NCBI GenBank assembly: GCA_022800665.1
Contig: JAAWQS010000003.1
Span: forward strand, 16,828 to 80,827
DNA length: 64,000 nucleotides
Source of the DNA: Oscillospiraceae bacterium
GTDB taxonomy: Bacteria > Bacillota > Clostridia > Oscillospirales > Oscillospiraceae
Reading direction: 5' to 3'
Shown here piece by piece: positions 30,193-39,905 of the stretch. The notes beneath the pieces were generated by a model that was not told where the DNA came from, did not search any database, and was given only the letters and a program-made list of their open reading frames with translations. Numbering within the stretch: the stretch's first letter is position 1; each line of letters begins with the position of its first letter. A program made the position numbers and the translations under genes.

Positions 30193-32226
30193 TTAAGACT
30201 CATAGTATTTTTCAATGGATGCCATCAGCCGCAGCCGCACGGACTCCATACTGCCGCAGTTGGGGATGTACCCTCCCGCCGCCGTAGCGTTGCCGCCGCC
30301 GCCCAGGGGCTCCACAATCACCTGCACGTTGATCTCCCCCAGGGATCGGGCCGACATGGACACGCCGTCCCCCTGGCGGTAGAGGACGATGGACGCCTGA
30401 ATCCCCTGGAGCGTCAGCAGATCGTCCGCCGCCTTCGCCGCCGTGATCCGGGACACGTCGTTTTCCGCCACCGCCACCGCGATATCGCCGTGGACCACCT
30501 TTGCTGTGCGGATGATATCGTACCGCTGGATCATGCTGGGCAGGTCGCTCTGGAAGTACCGCCGCACCTCCGACGTCTCCGCCCCCGACCGCCGCAGGAA
30601 GGCCGCTGCCTCAAAGGTGCGCCCGCCGGTATGGAGGATGAAGTTCTTCGTGTCCAGCATGATGCCCGCCATCAACGCCTCCGCCTCCTCGTCCAGCAGG
30701 TCGCTGGGCTCCACCAGATATTGCAGCAGCTCCGTCACCAGCTCCGAGGCGGAGGAGGCGTAGGGCTCGTGGAAGTTCAGGGCGGCGTTTTCAATATAGG
30801 TTGCCGCCCGGCGGTGGTGGTCGATGACCGCCACCCGGTTGCAGGCGTCCAGGAGCTGGCGGCTCTCCACCAGCTCAGGCCGGTTGGTGTCCACCACCAC
30901 CAGCAGCGCGCCGGGCTGGGCGTGGATGAAGGCTTCCTGCCCGCTGACAAAGACGTCCTCATACTCCGGCAGGCCCGCCAGCTTCCGGACCAGAGGCCGG
31001 GCGTTGTTGCCCTCCATGTCAATGACAATCTGGGCCTTCTTTCCCCGCTTCCGGGCGGCGCAGCAGATGCCAGCCGCCGCCCCCACCGCGTCCATGTCCG
31101 CGTATTCGTGGCCCATCACATAGATCTGTCCTGCGTCGGCCAGCAGCTCGCCCAGAGCCTTTGCCATAACGCGGGACTTTACTTTTGTCCGCTTTTCCGT
31201 GGATTTCGACTTTCCGCCGTAAAACTGGTAATCCAGGCTGTCTTTCACCACCGCCTGATCGCCGCCCCGGCTCAGGGCCATTTCAATGGATTTTTCCGCC
31301 CAGCGAATGGCCTCGTCGTAGTTCCCGCACTCCTTGCCGATGCCGATGGAGAGGGTAGCGGAAAACCCCTCCCCGCCGATCACCTGGTGCATATCCTCCA
31401 GCACGGAGAACTTCTCCGCGACCATCTTGTCATAGAATCCCTCGTCGCACACGAAGATGTACCGGTCCCGGTTGTACTTGCGGAGCATTCCGCCGGAACC
31501 TGCCACGTAGTCGCAGAGCTTGCCGTCGATCTGCGCCTGCATGGCGGAGCGGGCGGCGTCGCTGATGGATTTCATCAGCTCGTCGTAATTGTCCACCACG
31601 AACACCGCTACCACCGGACGGGTGGAGGCGTAGACCTCCTGGAGCTTCCGGCTGCCGGTGACGTCGATGAAATAGGCCGTGATGACCTGGGAGCCGTCCG
31701 CCAGCCGGCTGGCCCCGCCGTAGACCTGGTAGAAGCAGCCGTCCATCTCCGTGCAGTCCTCCGGCTGTATGCCCTCCGCGGCCCACTGCCAGCTGAAATT
31801 GGGCGATAAATCCCGGATATTCATCTCGAAAATATCGTCCTGTGTATCGGGCAGGGCGGCAAAGGCGTCGTTGGCCCAGATGATCTCCCCGGAGTCGTCC
31901 CGGAAAACCACCACGGGGAGCGGCGTATTCAGGAGGCTGTTTTTACGGATGTCGCCGCCTGTCAGATTCTCCAGATACTGCATGGCGGAGCGGCGCCGGC
32001 GGGAACGCTGCTTCCGGTAGGCGATGAAAAAGGCGGTCATGACGGCGGCCTCCACCACCGCCAGCCAGGGCTGTACAGGGACTGCGGCTATGATAAACAG
32101 GATCAGGCAAAGGAAACATGGCTGGATATTCGGCTCGATCAGCCGCGACAGCTTTTTACGCACAGGCAGCTTCCCCCTTCTCGATGTCCCGCCGCCAGGG
32201 CGGGCGTAATGCCGTGTGTCTGCCAT
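30193..32226 (-). CDS. gdpP: Cyclic-di-AMP phosphodiesterase GdpP (PAS-degenerate GGDEF-DHH-DHHA1)
   Basis: GHEYADMDAVGAAAG, VVDTNRPELVES, VIDHHRRA, GGGGNATAAG. Confidence 0.93.
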   Translation of the reverse strand: MADTRHYARPGGGTSRRGKLPVRKKLSRLIEPNIQPCFLCLILFIIAAVPVQPWLAVVEAAVMTAFFIAYRKQRSRRRRSAMQYLENLTGGDIRKNSLLNTPLPVVVFRDDSGEIIWANDAFAALPDTQDDIFEMNIRDLSPNFSWQWAAEGIQPEDCTEMDGCFYQVYGGASRLADGSQVITAYFIDVTGSRKLQEVYASTRPVVAVFVVDNYDELMKSISDAARSAMQAQIDGKLCDYVAGSGGMLRKYNRDRYIFVCDEGFYDKMVAEKFSVLEDMHQVIGGEGFSATLSIGIGKECGNYDEAIRWAEKSIEMALSRGGDQAVVKDSLDYQFYGGKSKSTEKRTKVKSRVMAKALGELLADAGQIYVMGHEYADMDAVGAAAGICCAARKRGKKAQIVIDMEGNNARPLVRKLAGLPEYEDVFVSGQEAFIHAQPGALLVVVDTNRPELVESRQLLDACNRVAVIDHHRRAATYIENAALNFHEPYASSASELVTELLQYLVEPSDLLDEEAEALMAGIMLDTKNFILHTGGRTFEAAAFLRRSGAETSEVRRYFQSDLPSMIQRYDIIRTAKVVHGDIAVAVAENDVSRITAAKAADDLLTLQGIQASIVLYRQGDGVSMSARSLGEINVQVIVEPLGGGGNATAAGGYIPNCGSMESVRLRLMASIEKYYES

Positions 32227-32308
32227 TATAACACAACGCCGGCGCAAAGCCAAGATGCGCGATAGAGGAACGCGCCCGGTTATTATGAAAATAACCGGGC
32301 GTTTTTCC

Positions 32309-32539
32309 TCAATCTACGATATCGACGGAAACCTTCTGACCAGTCCTCTGCGCACAGGAGCGGACCAGCGTACGGATTTCCTTGGCAATCCGGCCCTGGC
32401 GTCCGATGACCTTACCCATGTCGTCCGGGGCAACGCGCAGCTCCAGAGTCAGCTCCTGCTCGCCCTGCAGCTCCGTCACGGTGACGGCGTCCGGATTGTC
32501 CACAAGGTTCCTGGCGATGTAGAGCAGCAAGTCTTTCAT
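32309..32539 (-). CDS. khpA: KH domain RNA-binding protein KhpA
   Basis: MKDLLLYIARNLVDNPDAVTVTE... DDMGKVIGRQGRIAKEIRTLVRS. Confidence 0.95.
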   Translation of the reverse strand: MKDLLLYIARNLVDNPDAVTVTELQGEQELTLELRVAPDDMGKVIGRQGRIAKEIRTLVRSCAQRTGQKVSVDIVD

Positions 32540-32562
32540 GCTGTGCCCTCCAGTCGCTTCCA

Positions 32563-32802
32563 TTACAGCACGTCAGCCTTCTTCAGCAGCGCGCGCACCG
32601 TATCCGTGGGCTGAGCGCCGGTCTTGATCCACTCCTTTGCCCGCTCGGCGTCGATTTTGATTTCAGCAGGGGAGACGCAGGGATTGTACGTGCCGATCTC
32701 CTCAATGAAGCGGCCGTCGCGGGGATAGCGGCTGTCCGCCACCACCACGCGGTAGAAAGGCGCTTTCTTTGCGCCCATACGGCGCAGTCTGATCTTTACC
32801 AT
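32563..32802 (-). CDS. rpsP: 30S ribosomal protein S16
   Basis: [41 protein letters not shown]. Confidence 0.98.
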   Translation of the reverse strand: MVKIRLRRMGAKKAPFYRVVVADSRYPRDGRFIEEIGTYNPCVSPAEIKIDAERAKEWIKTGAQPTDTVRALLKKADVL

Positions 32803-32874
32803 GTCACATTTCCTCCAAATAGTAAATTATTCAATGTTTGTTTTATCATAAATGCGTAAGCATTTAACGCGCGC

Positions 32875-34263
32875 TTATTTCAGCCGTTTTTTCCGGCCAA
32901 AGCCCTGCATCTTGCTCATGCCGCCGATCTTGCCGACGTTGGGCATCCTGCCCAGCCCCAGGGGCGTCCGGCCCTTGGAGAGCGAGCGGGTCAGCTGGAG
33001 CATCAGCTCGTACTGTTTCAGCAGCCGGTTTACGTCGGAAACCTGCAGGCCGCACCCGGCGGCAATTCTCTTCTTCCGGCTGGCATCCAGAATGCCGGGG
33101 TTTTCCCGCTCCTTGAGGGTCATAGACTGAATGATAGCCTCCTGACGGATCAGGATCCGCTCGTCAATCTGGGTGTTGGCCATCTGCCGCCCCATATCGC
33201 CGGGCATCATGGCGGCCAGCTGGTTGAGGTCGCCCATCTTCCGCAGCTGGGACATCTGGTCCATATAGTCGGAGAGGGTGAAGCGGTTCTTTTTCAACTT
33301 CCGCTCCAGCTCGGCGGCCTTCTTCTCGTCAAAGGTCTGCTCCGCCTTCTCGATCAGGGACAGCATATCGCCCATGCCCAGAATCCTGGAGGCCATACGC
33401 TCCGGGTGGAACAACTCGATCATATCCAGCTTTTCGCCGGTGCCGATGAACTTGATGGGCTTGCCGGTAGCGGCCCGGATAGAGAGGGCTGCGCCGCCTC
33501 TGGCGTCGCCGTCCATCTTGGTCAGCAGCACGCCGTCGATTCCCAGGGCATCGTCAAAGGCCGTGGCCGCGCTGACGGCGTCCTGACCGGTCATGGCGTC
33601 CACCACCAGCAGGATCTCGTTGGGTTCTACGGCGGACTTGATTTTTTTCAGCTCCGTCATGAGCTGCTCGTCAATATGCAGCCGTCCGGCGGTATCCAGC
33701 AGGACCGTATCAAAGCCGTTTTCCCTGGCATAGCGCACCGCGTGCTGGGAAATCTGCACCGGGTTGACCTGGCCCAAGGCAAAGACGGGGATATCCAGCT
33801 GTTCGCCGACCACCTGCAGCTGGGTAATCGCGGCGGGGCGGTACACGTCGCAGGCTACCAGCAGGGGCCGCTTGCCCATATTGCTTTTCAGGTAGCCCGC
33901 CAGCTTTGCGCCGTTTGTGGTTTTACCGGCGCCCTGTAGACCCACCATCATGATGACTGTGGGGGGGTGGGAGGCCATATTCAGCCGCTCGTTGCCGCCG
34001 CCCATCAGCTGTGTCAGCTCTTCGTTGACGATTTTAATAATCTGCTGGGCGGGGGTCAGGCTCTCCAGCACATCGCTGCCTACAGCCCGCTCGGTGATTT
34101 TCGCCACAAAGTCCTTGACCACAGAATAGCTGACGTCCGCGTCCAGCAGGGCGAGGCGGACCTCCTTCATGGCCTCTCTGACATCCGCCTCGGTAATGCG
34201 TCCCTTGCCCCGCAGGCGTCGGAACGCGGCATTCAGTTTTTCGGAAAGACCTTCAAATGCCAT
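32875..34263 (-). CDS. ffh: Signal recognition particle protein Ffh
   Basis: GLQGAGKTTNGAKLAGYL, DTAGRLHIDEQLM, M domain at C-terminus. Confidence 0.98.
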   Translation of the reverse strand: MAFEGLSEKLNAAFRRLRGKGRITEADVREAMKEVRLALLDADVSYSVVKDFVAKITERAVGSDVLESLTPAQQIIKIVNEELTQLMGGGNERLNMASHPPTVIMMVGLQGAGKTTNGAKLAGYLKSNMGKRPLLVACDVYRPAAITQLQVVGEQLDIPVFALGQVNPVQISQHAVRYARENGFDTVLLDTAGRLHIDEQLMTELKKIKSAVEPNEILLVVDAMTGQDAVSAATAFDDALGIDGVLLTKMDGDARGGAALSIRAATGKPIKFIGTGEKLDMIELFHPERMASRILGMGDMLSLIEKAEQTFDEKKAAELERKLKKNRFTLSDYMDQMSQLRKMGDLNQLAAMMPGDMGRQMANTQIDERILIRQEAIIQSMTLKERENPGILDASRKKRIAAGCGLQVSDVNRLLKQYELMLQLTRSLSKGRTPLGLGRMPNVGKIGGMSKMQGFGRKKRLK

Positions 34264-34279
34264 AGTGTAAAACTCCTCT

Positions 34280-34645
34280 TTATTCCTTCAGCGCCTGGGC
34301 GGCGCGGGCGATGGACGTAATCAGGAAATCCACCCGCGGGTCCTCGTACTGGCGGTAATTGATGGTTTTGATCTCAGCCGCGGCGCTCTCAATGGCCGCG
34401 ATGTGGGACTGCATCTGCATATAGCGGCGGATCAGCCCGGTTTTGTCCTCCACCTCCTGCATCGCGGCTTCAGCCCGAACGATGACGTCCCGGACTCCCT
34501 GCCGGCTGATGCCGCTGTTTTCAGCGATTTCCGACAGGCTTAGGTCCTCATTATAATAGAGGTCGAAAAACTCTTTCTGACGATCGGTGAGAAGCTCGCC
34601 GTAAAAATCAAACAGCATGGTCATGCGATAGGTCTGGTTTTTCAC
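34280..34645 (-). CDS. ylxM: YlxM/p13-like (UPF0122) DNA-binding protein
   Basis: DFYGELLTDRQKEFFDLYYNEDLSLSEIAENSGISRQGVRDVI, adjacent to ffh. Confidence 0.93.
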   Translation of the reverse strand: MKNQTYRMTMLFDFYGELLTDRQKEFFDLYYNEDLSLSEIAENSGISRQGVRDVIVRAEAAMQEVEDKTGLIRRYMQMQSHIAAIESAAAEIKTINYRQYEDPRVDFLITSIARAAQALKE

Positions 34646-34772
34646 AGCACAAGCCTCCCTTTCGTTGTGTAAAGCTCACACGCTTTACAAGCAGTATCTA
34701 TAATAACCGACTTTCCACCAAAAGTCAAGAGGGAATTGAGAGAAATTTTTCTGGGAAGCTGTGGATTAGGTC

Positions 34773-34801
34773 TTGACAGACAGCGGCAGGTGTGCTATAG
34801 T
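34773..34801 (+). promoter_or_regulatory. Sigma-A promoter for tRNA-Thr
   Basis: TTGACA-17 nt-TATAGT, about 30 bp before the tRNA. Confidence 0.8.
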
Positions 34802-34829
34802 TTACCCGCTGTGAATTTGTCGTAAATAC

Positions 34830-34905
34830 GCTGGTGTAGCTCAGCCGGTAGAGCAGCTGATTCGTAATCAGCAGGTCAGGTGTTCGAGTCACCCCACCAG
34901 CTCCA
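34830..34905 (+). tRNA. tRNA-Thr (anticodon CGT), CCA encoded
   Basis: Full cloverleaf: acceptor GCTGGTG/CACCAGC, anticodon stem-loop GCTGA-TTCGTAA-TCAGC, T-arm AGGTG-TTCGAGT-CACCC, TCCA 3' end. Confidence 0.97.
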
Positions 34906-34944
34906 AATACCCTGGAAAACTGTTGGTTTTCCGGGGTATTTTGT
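34906..34944 (+). terminator. Terminator of tRNA-Thr
   Basis: AATACCCTGGAAAAC-TGTT-GGTTTTCCGGGGTATT followed by TTGT. Confidence 0.8.
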
Positions 34945-35309
34945 ATGTTTGGCCTGCTTTTGCGAGCGCTCTCCAAAGACGGAAACATATTGGTGTCAGC
35001 CGCTCCCTTTTGGCCGAGGGTGAAAATCATATTTATGCCCAATGATACGCTTTATACCTTAAATCCAGAGAAATGCACCGTTATTTTTGAGGACTATGAA
35101 ATAAAGGCTACAATTATATTCTGGAAGTATTTGTATGTGGGTCAACTGGTGTAGAGCAGAGGAGACTATTTGAATATGAACGTCACTGATGGCAGAAATT
35201 TGTTAATCTTGACAATTTTCAGGGCTTTTGGTAAACTATATCCAAGTGTTTTTACTAAAACAATCGCCGCCTGCGCCGCTTTGCCTGGACAGACGGCTGG
35301 GAGGGAGTC

Positions 35310-36593
35310 ATGAAAAAGAACGATCCGAGATACCGCAATTTCGTCCAGATTCTGCGGGAGGAGCTGGTCCCCGCCATGGGCTGTACGGAACCCATCGCCA
35401 TTGCCTACGGCGCGGCCAAGGCCCGCGAGGTGTTGGGCTGTCTGCCAGAGAGCATCCGCGTGGAGGCCAGCGGCAATATTATTAAAAATGTCAAGAGCGT
35501 GGTTGTCCCCAACACCGGAGGGTTGAAGGGTATCGAAGCTGCTGCGGCGGCGGGAGCCGTAGCCGGAGACGCCGGGAAAATTCTGGAGGTTATCTCCCAG
35601 GTCACGGACGTCCAAAAGTCAGAGATCAGAGGCTACCTGGACAGCCGCGATGTCACCGTCGCCCCGGCGGAGGGGGACGTAATCTTCGACATCATCCTGA
35701 CCCTGACCGCCGGAACCGATACTGTCCGGCTGCGGATTGCCGACTACCACACCAACATTATCCTCATTGAAAAAAATGGGGAGACGCTTCTGAAAGGCGG
35801 CGCAGTCGCCGCCGCCGGAAACGCCGCCGGGCTTACCGACCGGTCCTGCCTGGAGGTGGAGGCAATCATGGATTTTGTGGAGACCATGGATGTGGACGAC
35901 GTGCGGGAGATGGTTCAGCGGCAGGTGGATTACAACTACGCCATCGCCCAGGAGGGCATGTCCGGCGACTGGGGAGCCAATATCGGCAAGGTGCTCCGCG
36001 AGCACTACGGCGAGGATGTGAAAATCCGCGCCCGATACATGGCCGCGGCAGGCTCCGACGCAAGAATGAGCGGTTGTGAAATGCCGGTTATCATCGTCTC
36101 CGGCAGCGGCAACCAGGGGATTACCGCCTCTGTGCCGGTGGTCGAGTACGCCAAGGAGCTGGGAACGGACCTTGAGACTATGCTCCGGGCCGTCGCCCTC
36201 AGCGATTTGCTGACCATCCACATGAAAACCGGTATCGGACGGCTGAGCGCATACTGCGGCGCAGTCAGCGCAGGCTGCGGCGCGGGAGCCGCCATTGCCT
36301 ATCTCAACGGCGGCGGCTTCCGGGAGGTGGCCCACACCCTGGTCAACGCCCTGGCTACCGTCTCCGGTATGATCTGCGACGGGGCGAAGCCCTCCTGCGC
36401 GGCGAAAATTGCGGCGGCGGTGGACGCCGGTATCCTGGGCTACAACATGTTCCGGAGCAGTCAGCAGTTCCGGGGCGGCGAGGGCATCGTCGCCAAGGGC
36501 GTGGAGGCTACCATCTCCAATATCGGACGGCTGGGCCGCTTCGGGATGCGGGAGACGGACCGGGAGATTATCCGTATTATGACTGGCGTCTGA
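35310..36593 (+). CDS. UPF0597/CyuA-type L-cysteine desulfidase family protein (serine dehydratase alpha fold)
   Basis: VPAMGCTEPIAIAYGAAKA, LPESIRVEASGNIIKNVKSVVVPNT, CDGAKPSCAAKIA. Confidence 0.88.
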   Translation: MKKNDPRYRNFVQILREELVPAMGCTEPIAIAYGAAKAREVLGCLPESIRVEASGNIIKNVKSVVVPNTGGLKGIEAAAAAGAVAGDAGKILEVISQVTDVQKSEIRGYLDSRDVTVAPAEGDVIFDIILTLTAGTDTVRLRIADYHTNIILIEKNGETLLKGGAVAAAGNAAGLTDRSCLEVEAIMDFVETMDVDDVREMVQRQVDYNYAIAQEGMSGDWGANIGKVLREHYGEDVKIRARYMAAAGSDARMSGCEMPVIIVSGSGNQGITASVPVVEYAKELGTDLETMLRAVALSDLLTIHMKTGIGRLSAYCGAVSAGCGAGAAIAYLNGGGFREVAHTLVNALATVSGMICDGAKPSCAAKIAAAVDAGILGYNMFRSSQQFRGGEGIVAKGVEATISNIGRLGRFGMRETDREIIRIMTGV

Positions 36594-36729
36594 AACAGCA
36601 GACGCAGTAGCCGGGAATCCATGTGTCCAAAAATTTGTTTTCAGCAAAATGAAAAATAATTCTGTACAAGCGGGGAAAAAAATGGTATACTATCAACAGA
36701 TACCCTAAGAGGAAGAAAGGAGCGATTTT

Positions 36730-37272
36730 ATGAAGTTCACATTTACATGCAAAAAGGTGTCCCTGAACGATTCAATCAAGGAGTATGCCGAGAAGAAAAT
36801 CTCTAAACTGGACCGCTACTTCCGTGAGGACGCCGACGCACTTGTGACCTTCTCGGTGGAGAAAAGCCACCGCTGCGTTGTGGAAATCACCATCGTCAGC
36901 GGCAGCACTCTGTTCCGCGCCCAGGAGGAGTCCAGAGACGGCGATATGCGGGGCGCCATTGACGCCGCCGCCGCCACCATTGACCGCCAGATCCGCAAGA
37001 ACAAAACCCGTCTGTCCAAACGCCTGCGCCAGGATGCCCTCGCGCCTGCCGTCCCCGCGGAGTTCGATGTCAGCGAGGAAACCGAGTTCCAGGTCGTCCG
37101 CACCAAGCACATCTTCGCAAAACCCATGAGCGAGGATGAGGCAATTCTGCAGATGAACCTGCTGGACCACGATTTCTTCGTTTACCGCAATATGGAGGGT
37201 GTGGTCAGCGTTGTGTACCGCCGTAAAAACGGCGGCTATGGCCTGCTGGAGACCGACGGCGTAGAGGAATAA
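36730..37272 (+). CDS. hpf: Long-form ribosome hibernation promoting factor
   Basis: MKFTFTCKKVSLNDSIKEYAEKKISKLDRYF; C-terminal IVRTKHIFAKPMSEDEAILQMNLLDHDFFVYRN-type domain. Confidence 0.95.
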   Translation: MKFTFTCKKVSLNDSIKEYAEKKISKLDRYFREDADALVTFSVEKSHRCVVEITIVSGSTLFRAQEESRDGDMRGAIDAAAATIDRQIRKNKTRLSKRLRQDALAPAVPAEFDVSEETEFQVVRTKHIFAKPMSEDEAILQMNLLDHDFFVYRNMEGVVSVVYRRKNGGYGLLETDGVEE

Positions 37273-37302
37273 GCCATCCGGCGCATGATGCGCCCATTGA
37301 TA

Positions 37303-37335
37303 CGCTGGAGCGGGGCCGCGAGGCTCCGCTCCAGC
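37303..37335 (+). terminator. Rho-independent-like hairpin after hpf
   Basis: CTGGAGCGG ... CCGCTCCAG followed by CTTT. Confidence 0.6.
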
Positions 37336-37362
37336 TTTATGAGCTGAATTTGGAGATAATAT

Positions 37363-38034
37363 ATGTATAGAATCTTTCTCGTTGAGGACGATGACGCCAT
37401 TGCCTCTGCCGTCGCCGCGCACATCTCCTCCTGGGGCTGGGAGGCCCGGCGGGCCGGAGACCTGACGCGGGTGCTGGAGGAGTTCGCCGCCTTTGCCCCC
37501 CATCTGGTGCTGCTGGACATCGGCCTGCCCTATCGCAACGGCTACCACTGGTGCAGTGAAATCCGGCGGCTGAGCCGGGTGCCGGTTGTCTTCCTCTCCT
37601 CTGCCTCGGACAACATGAACATTGTCATGGCCATGAACATGGGCGGGGACGACTTCATCGCCAAGCCCTTTGACCTGGAGGTGCTGGCTGCAAAGGTGCA
37701 GGCCCTGCTGCGGCGGACCTATGATTTCGGCTCCGTTGCGCCGCTGCTGGAGCACCGGGGCGCGGCGCTGGATACCGGAGACAACACCCTCTCCTACGAG
37801 GGCCGGAAGCTGGAGCTGACCCGGAACGAATACCGGATTCTCCAGGTCCTGCTGGAGCACAAGGGGAAGACCGTCTCCAGAGATACCCTGATGCAGAAGC
37901 TGTGGGAGACGGACAGCTTTGTGGACGAAAATACCCTGACCGTCAACATGACCCGCCTCCGGCGGAAGCTGGAGGGCTTGGGTCTGGAGAATTTTATCCA
38001 TACCAAGAAGGGCTTGGGATACCTGCTGGAGTGA
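37363..38034 (+). CDS. OmpR-family response regulator
   Basis: MYRIFLVEDDDAIASAV, LDIGLPYRNGYHWC, winged-helix C-terminus. Confidence 0.94.
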   Translation: MYRIFLVEDDDAIASAVAAHISSWGWEARRAGDLTRVLEEFAAFAPHLVLLDIGLPYRNGYHWCSEIRRLSRVPVVFLSSASDNMNIVMAMNMGGDDFIAKPFDLEVLAAKVQALLRRTYDFGSVAPLLEHRGAALDTGDNTLSYEGRKLELTRNEYRILQVLLEHKGKTVSRDTLMQKLWETDSFVDENTLTVNMTRLRRKLEGLGLENFIHTKKGLGYLLE

Positions 38035-38038
38035 TACA

Positions 38039-39025
38039 ATGAGAATGCTTTTGGGATATTTGAAGGAACGGACCTGGTTCGTACTGCTGCTGGCGCTGTG
38101 GGTGGCCCTGTTTGCAGGGGTGCTGTATCTCTACAATTTGCCGCCGGAGGCGGCGGGGTACGGCGGACTGCTGTGCGCGGCGGCGCTGCTGCTGTGGACG
38201 GCGGTGGATTTCGTGCGCTACCGGCGGAAAATCTGGCTGCTGCGGAGTATGCTGGGGCAGGCGTCGCTGCTGATGGACTCCCTGCCGGAAGCCGTGGGAC
38301 CGAAGGAGGAGGTCTACCACGCGCTGCTCCAGGAGCTGCATCGGGAGCAGCAGGCCGCCGTCTCCGCCTCCGACGCTTGGCGGCGGGAGACAACGGATTA
38401 CTATACCCTCTGGGTCCACCAGATCAAAACGCCCATCGCCGCTATGCGCCTGATGCTCCAGGGGGACGAAACGGACCAGGGCCGGGAGCTGGCAGCGGAA
38501 CTGTTCCGGGTGGAGCGGTACGTGGAACTGGCGTTGAGCTACCTGCGTTTAGGCGGCTCCGGTACGGATTACGTTATTCGGGAGTACCCCCTGGACAACA
38601 TCCTCCGCAAAGCCGTGCGGAAGTATGCGCCGCTGTTTATCCGGGGGAAGGTGTCTATAGACCTCCAGGAGACGGGAATGACCGTACTGACAGATGAGAA
38701 GTGGCTGCAATTGGTGGTGGAGCAGGTACTGTCCAATGCGGTGAAGTATGCGCCCGGCGGACGGGTGACAATGCGCCAGGAGATGGATGCCCTCCTCATT
38801 GAAGACAACGGCATCGGCATCGCCCAGGAGGACCTGCCGCGGGTGTTTGAACAGGGCTTCACCGGGTATAATGGCCGGGTGGATAATCGGTCCACCGGCA
38901 TCGGGCTGTACCTCTGCCGCCAGATTTGCCGGAAATTGGGCCACACCATCACGGTGGATTCCGAGCAGGGGAAGGGGACCAGGGTCTCCATCGGTCTGGC
39001 AAGGCCATTTCTGGATGTGGAGTAG
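38039..39025 (+). CDS. Sensor histidine kinase (BceS-like, two short N-terminal TM helices)
   Basis: DYYTLWVHQIKTPIAAMRLML H-box, DNGIGIAQEDLPRVFEQGFTGYNGR, STGIGLYLC. Confidence 0.93.
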   Translation: MRMLLGYLKERTWFVLLLALWVALFAGVLYLYNLPPEAAGYGGLLCAAALLLWTAVDFVRYRRKIWLLRSMLGQASLLMDSLPEAVGPKEEVYHALLQELHREQQAAVSASDAWRRETTDYYTLWVHQIKTPIAAMRLMLQGDETDQGRELAAELFRVERYVELALSYLRLGGSGTDYVIREYPLDNILRKAVRKYAPLFIRGKVSIDLQETGMTVLTDEKWLQLVVEQVLSNAVKYAPGGRVTMRQEMDALLIEDNGIGIAQEDLPRVFEQGFTGYNGRVDNRSTGIGLYLCRQICRKLGHTITVDSEQGKGTRVSIGLARPFLDVE

Positions 39026-39123
39026 CAGAACCGGAAACCGTTGCAAACAGGGGACTCTACTGCTGGTCGGTTGCAAAAAATCCGCCGGTTATGCTATACT
39101 TGCGGTCAGGAGGTGTGCCAACC

Positions 39124-39897
39124 ATGTTTAGAATCGACAATCAAAAATTCGGCGCATTTGTTGCAGAGCTGCGAAGAGAAAAGGGCATGACCCAGAAGGA
39201 GCTGGCAGAGCGTCTGTTTGTCTCGGACAAAGCGGTGAGCAAGTGGGAGCGGGGGCTGAGCCTGCCGGATATATCCCTGCTGCAGCCTATGGCGGATATT
39301 TTCGGCGTGTCCGTCACTGAGCTGCTGGGCGGAGAGCATAGAAAAGCCAGGGAGTTCTCCACCAGCGAGGAAGAATGGATCGTAGAGGGCGCGGTGGTCG
39401 CGCTGACCGGCCAGGAGGAGGCGCGGCAGAGACAGAATCGCCGCCGCTGGGGGGGACTCTACGCCGCCGCGCTGGCCTGCGCTGTGCTGGAGGCGCTGCT
39501 GTTCGGCAGGCGCCTGCTGGACCCGGCTGCTGCACTGATGATTCTCCCCCCTGTGCTGGCCGCAATATTTGGGCTGCATTTCTGCTGCTTTGCCAAGGAA
39601 AAGCTGCCTGCTTTTTATGACCAGTACAAAGTCAACTTCTACAGCTCCGGGATGATGCGCATGGATGTGGGCGGCGTTTATTTCAACAACAGCAACTGGC
39701 CCCATATTTTATATGTCCTCCGGGTCTGGTGTACGGCCATGCTGGCCGGATGGATTCCCGCGTATGCAGTTGTCTACAGTGCGGCGGCTTTGCTGCCGGA
39801 GATTGCGCGGTACGTTGTGCTGCTGCTCCTGTTTTTCCCAGCCTTCTTTGGAGGACTCTTCGGGCCGGTCTATGCAGTCGGAAAAAAGTACGAGTAA
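39124..39897 (+). CDS. XRE-family HTH regulator with C-terminal transmembrane domain
   Basis: GAFVAELRREKGMTQKELAERLFVSDKAVSKWERGLSLPDISLLQPMADIFGVSVTELL followed by several TM helices. Confidence 0.85.
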   Translation: MFRIDNQKFGAFVAELRREKGMTQKELAERLFVSDKAVSKWERGLSLPDISLLQPMADIFGVSVTELLGGEHRKAREFSTSEEEWIVEGAVVALTGQEEARQRQNRRRWGGLYAAALACAVLEALLFGRRLLDPAAALMILPPVLAAIFGLHFCCFAKEKLPAFYDQYKVNFYSSGMMRMDVGGVYFNNSNWPHILYVLRVWCTAMLAGWIPAYAVVYSAAALLPEIARYVVLLLLFFPAFFGGLFGPVYAVGKKYE

Positions 39898-39905
39898 ACC
39901 TATAA

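Noticed and set aside
34725-35042. 105-aa minus-strand ORF containing GVTRTPDLLITNQLLYRLSYTS
   Set aside because: This is the well-known spurious translation of a tRNA gene; it overlaps tRNA-Thr
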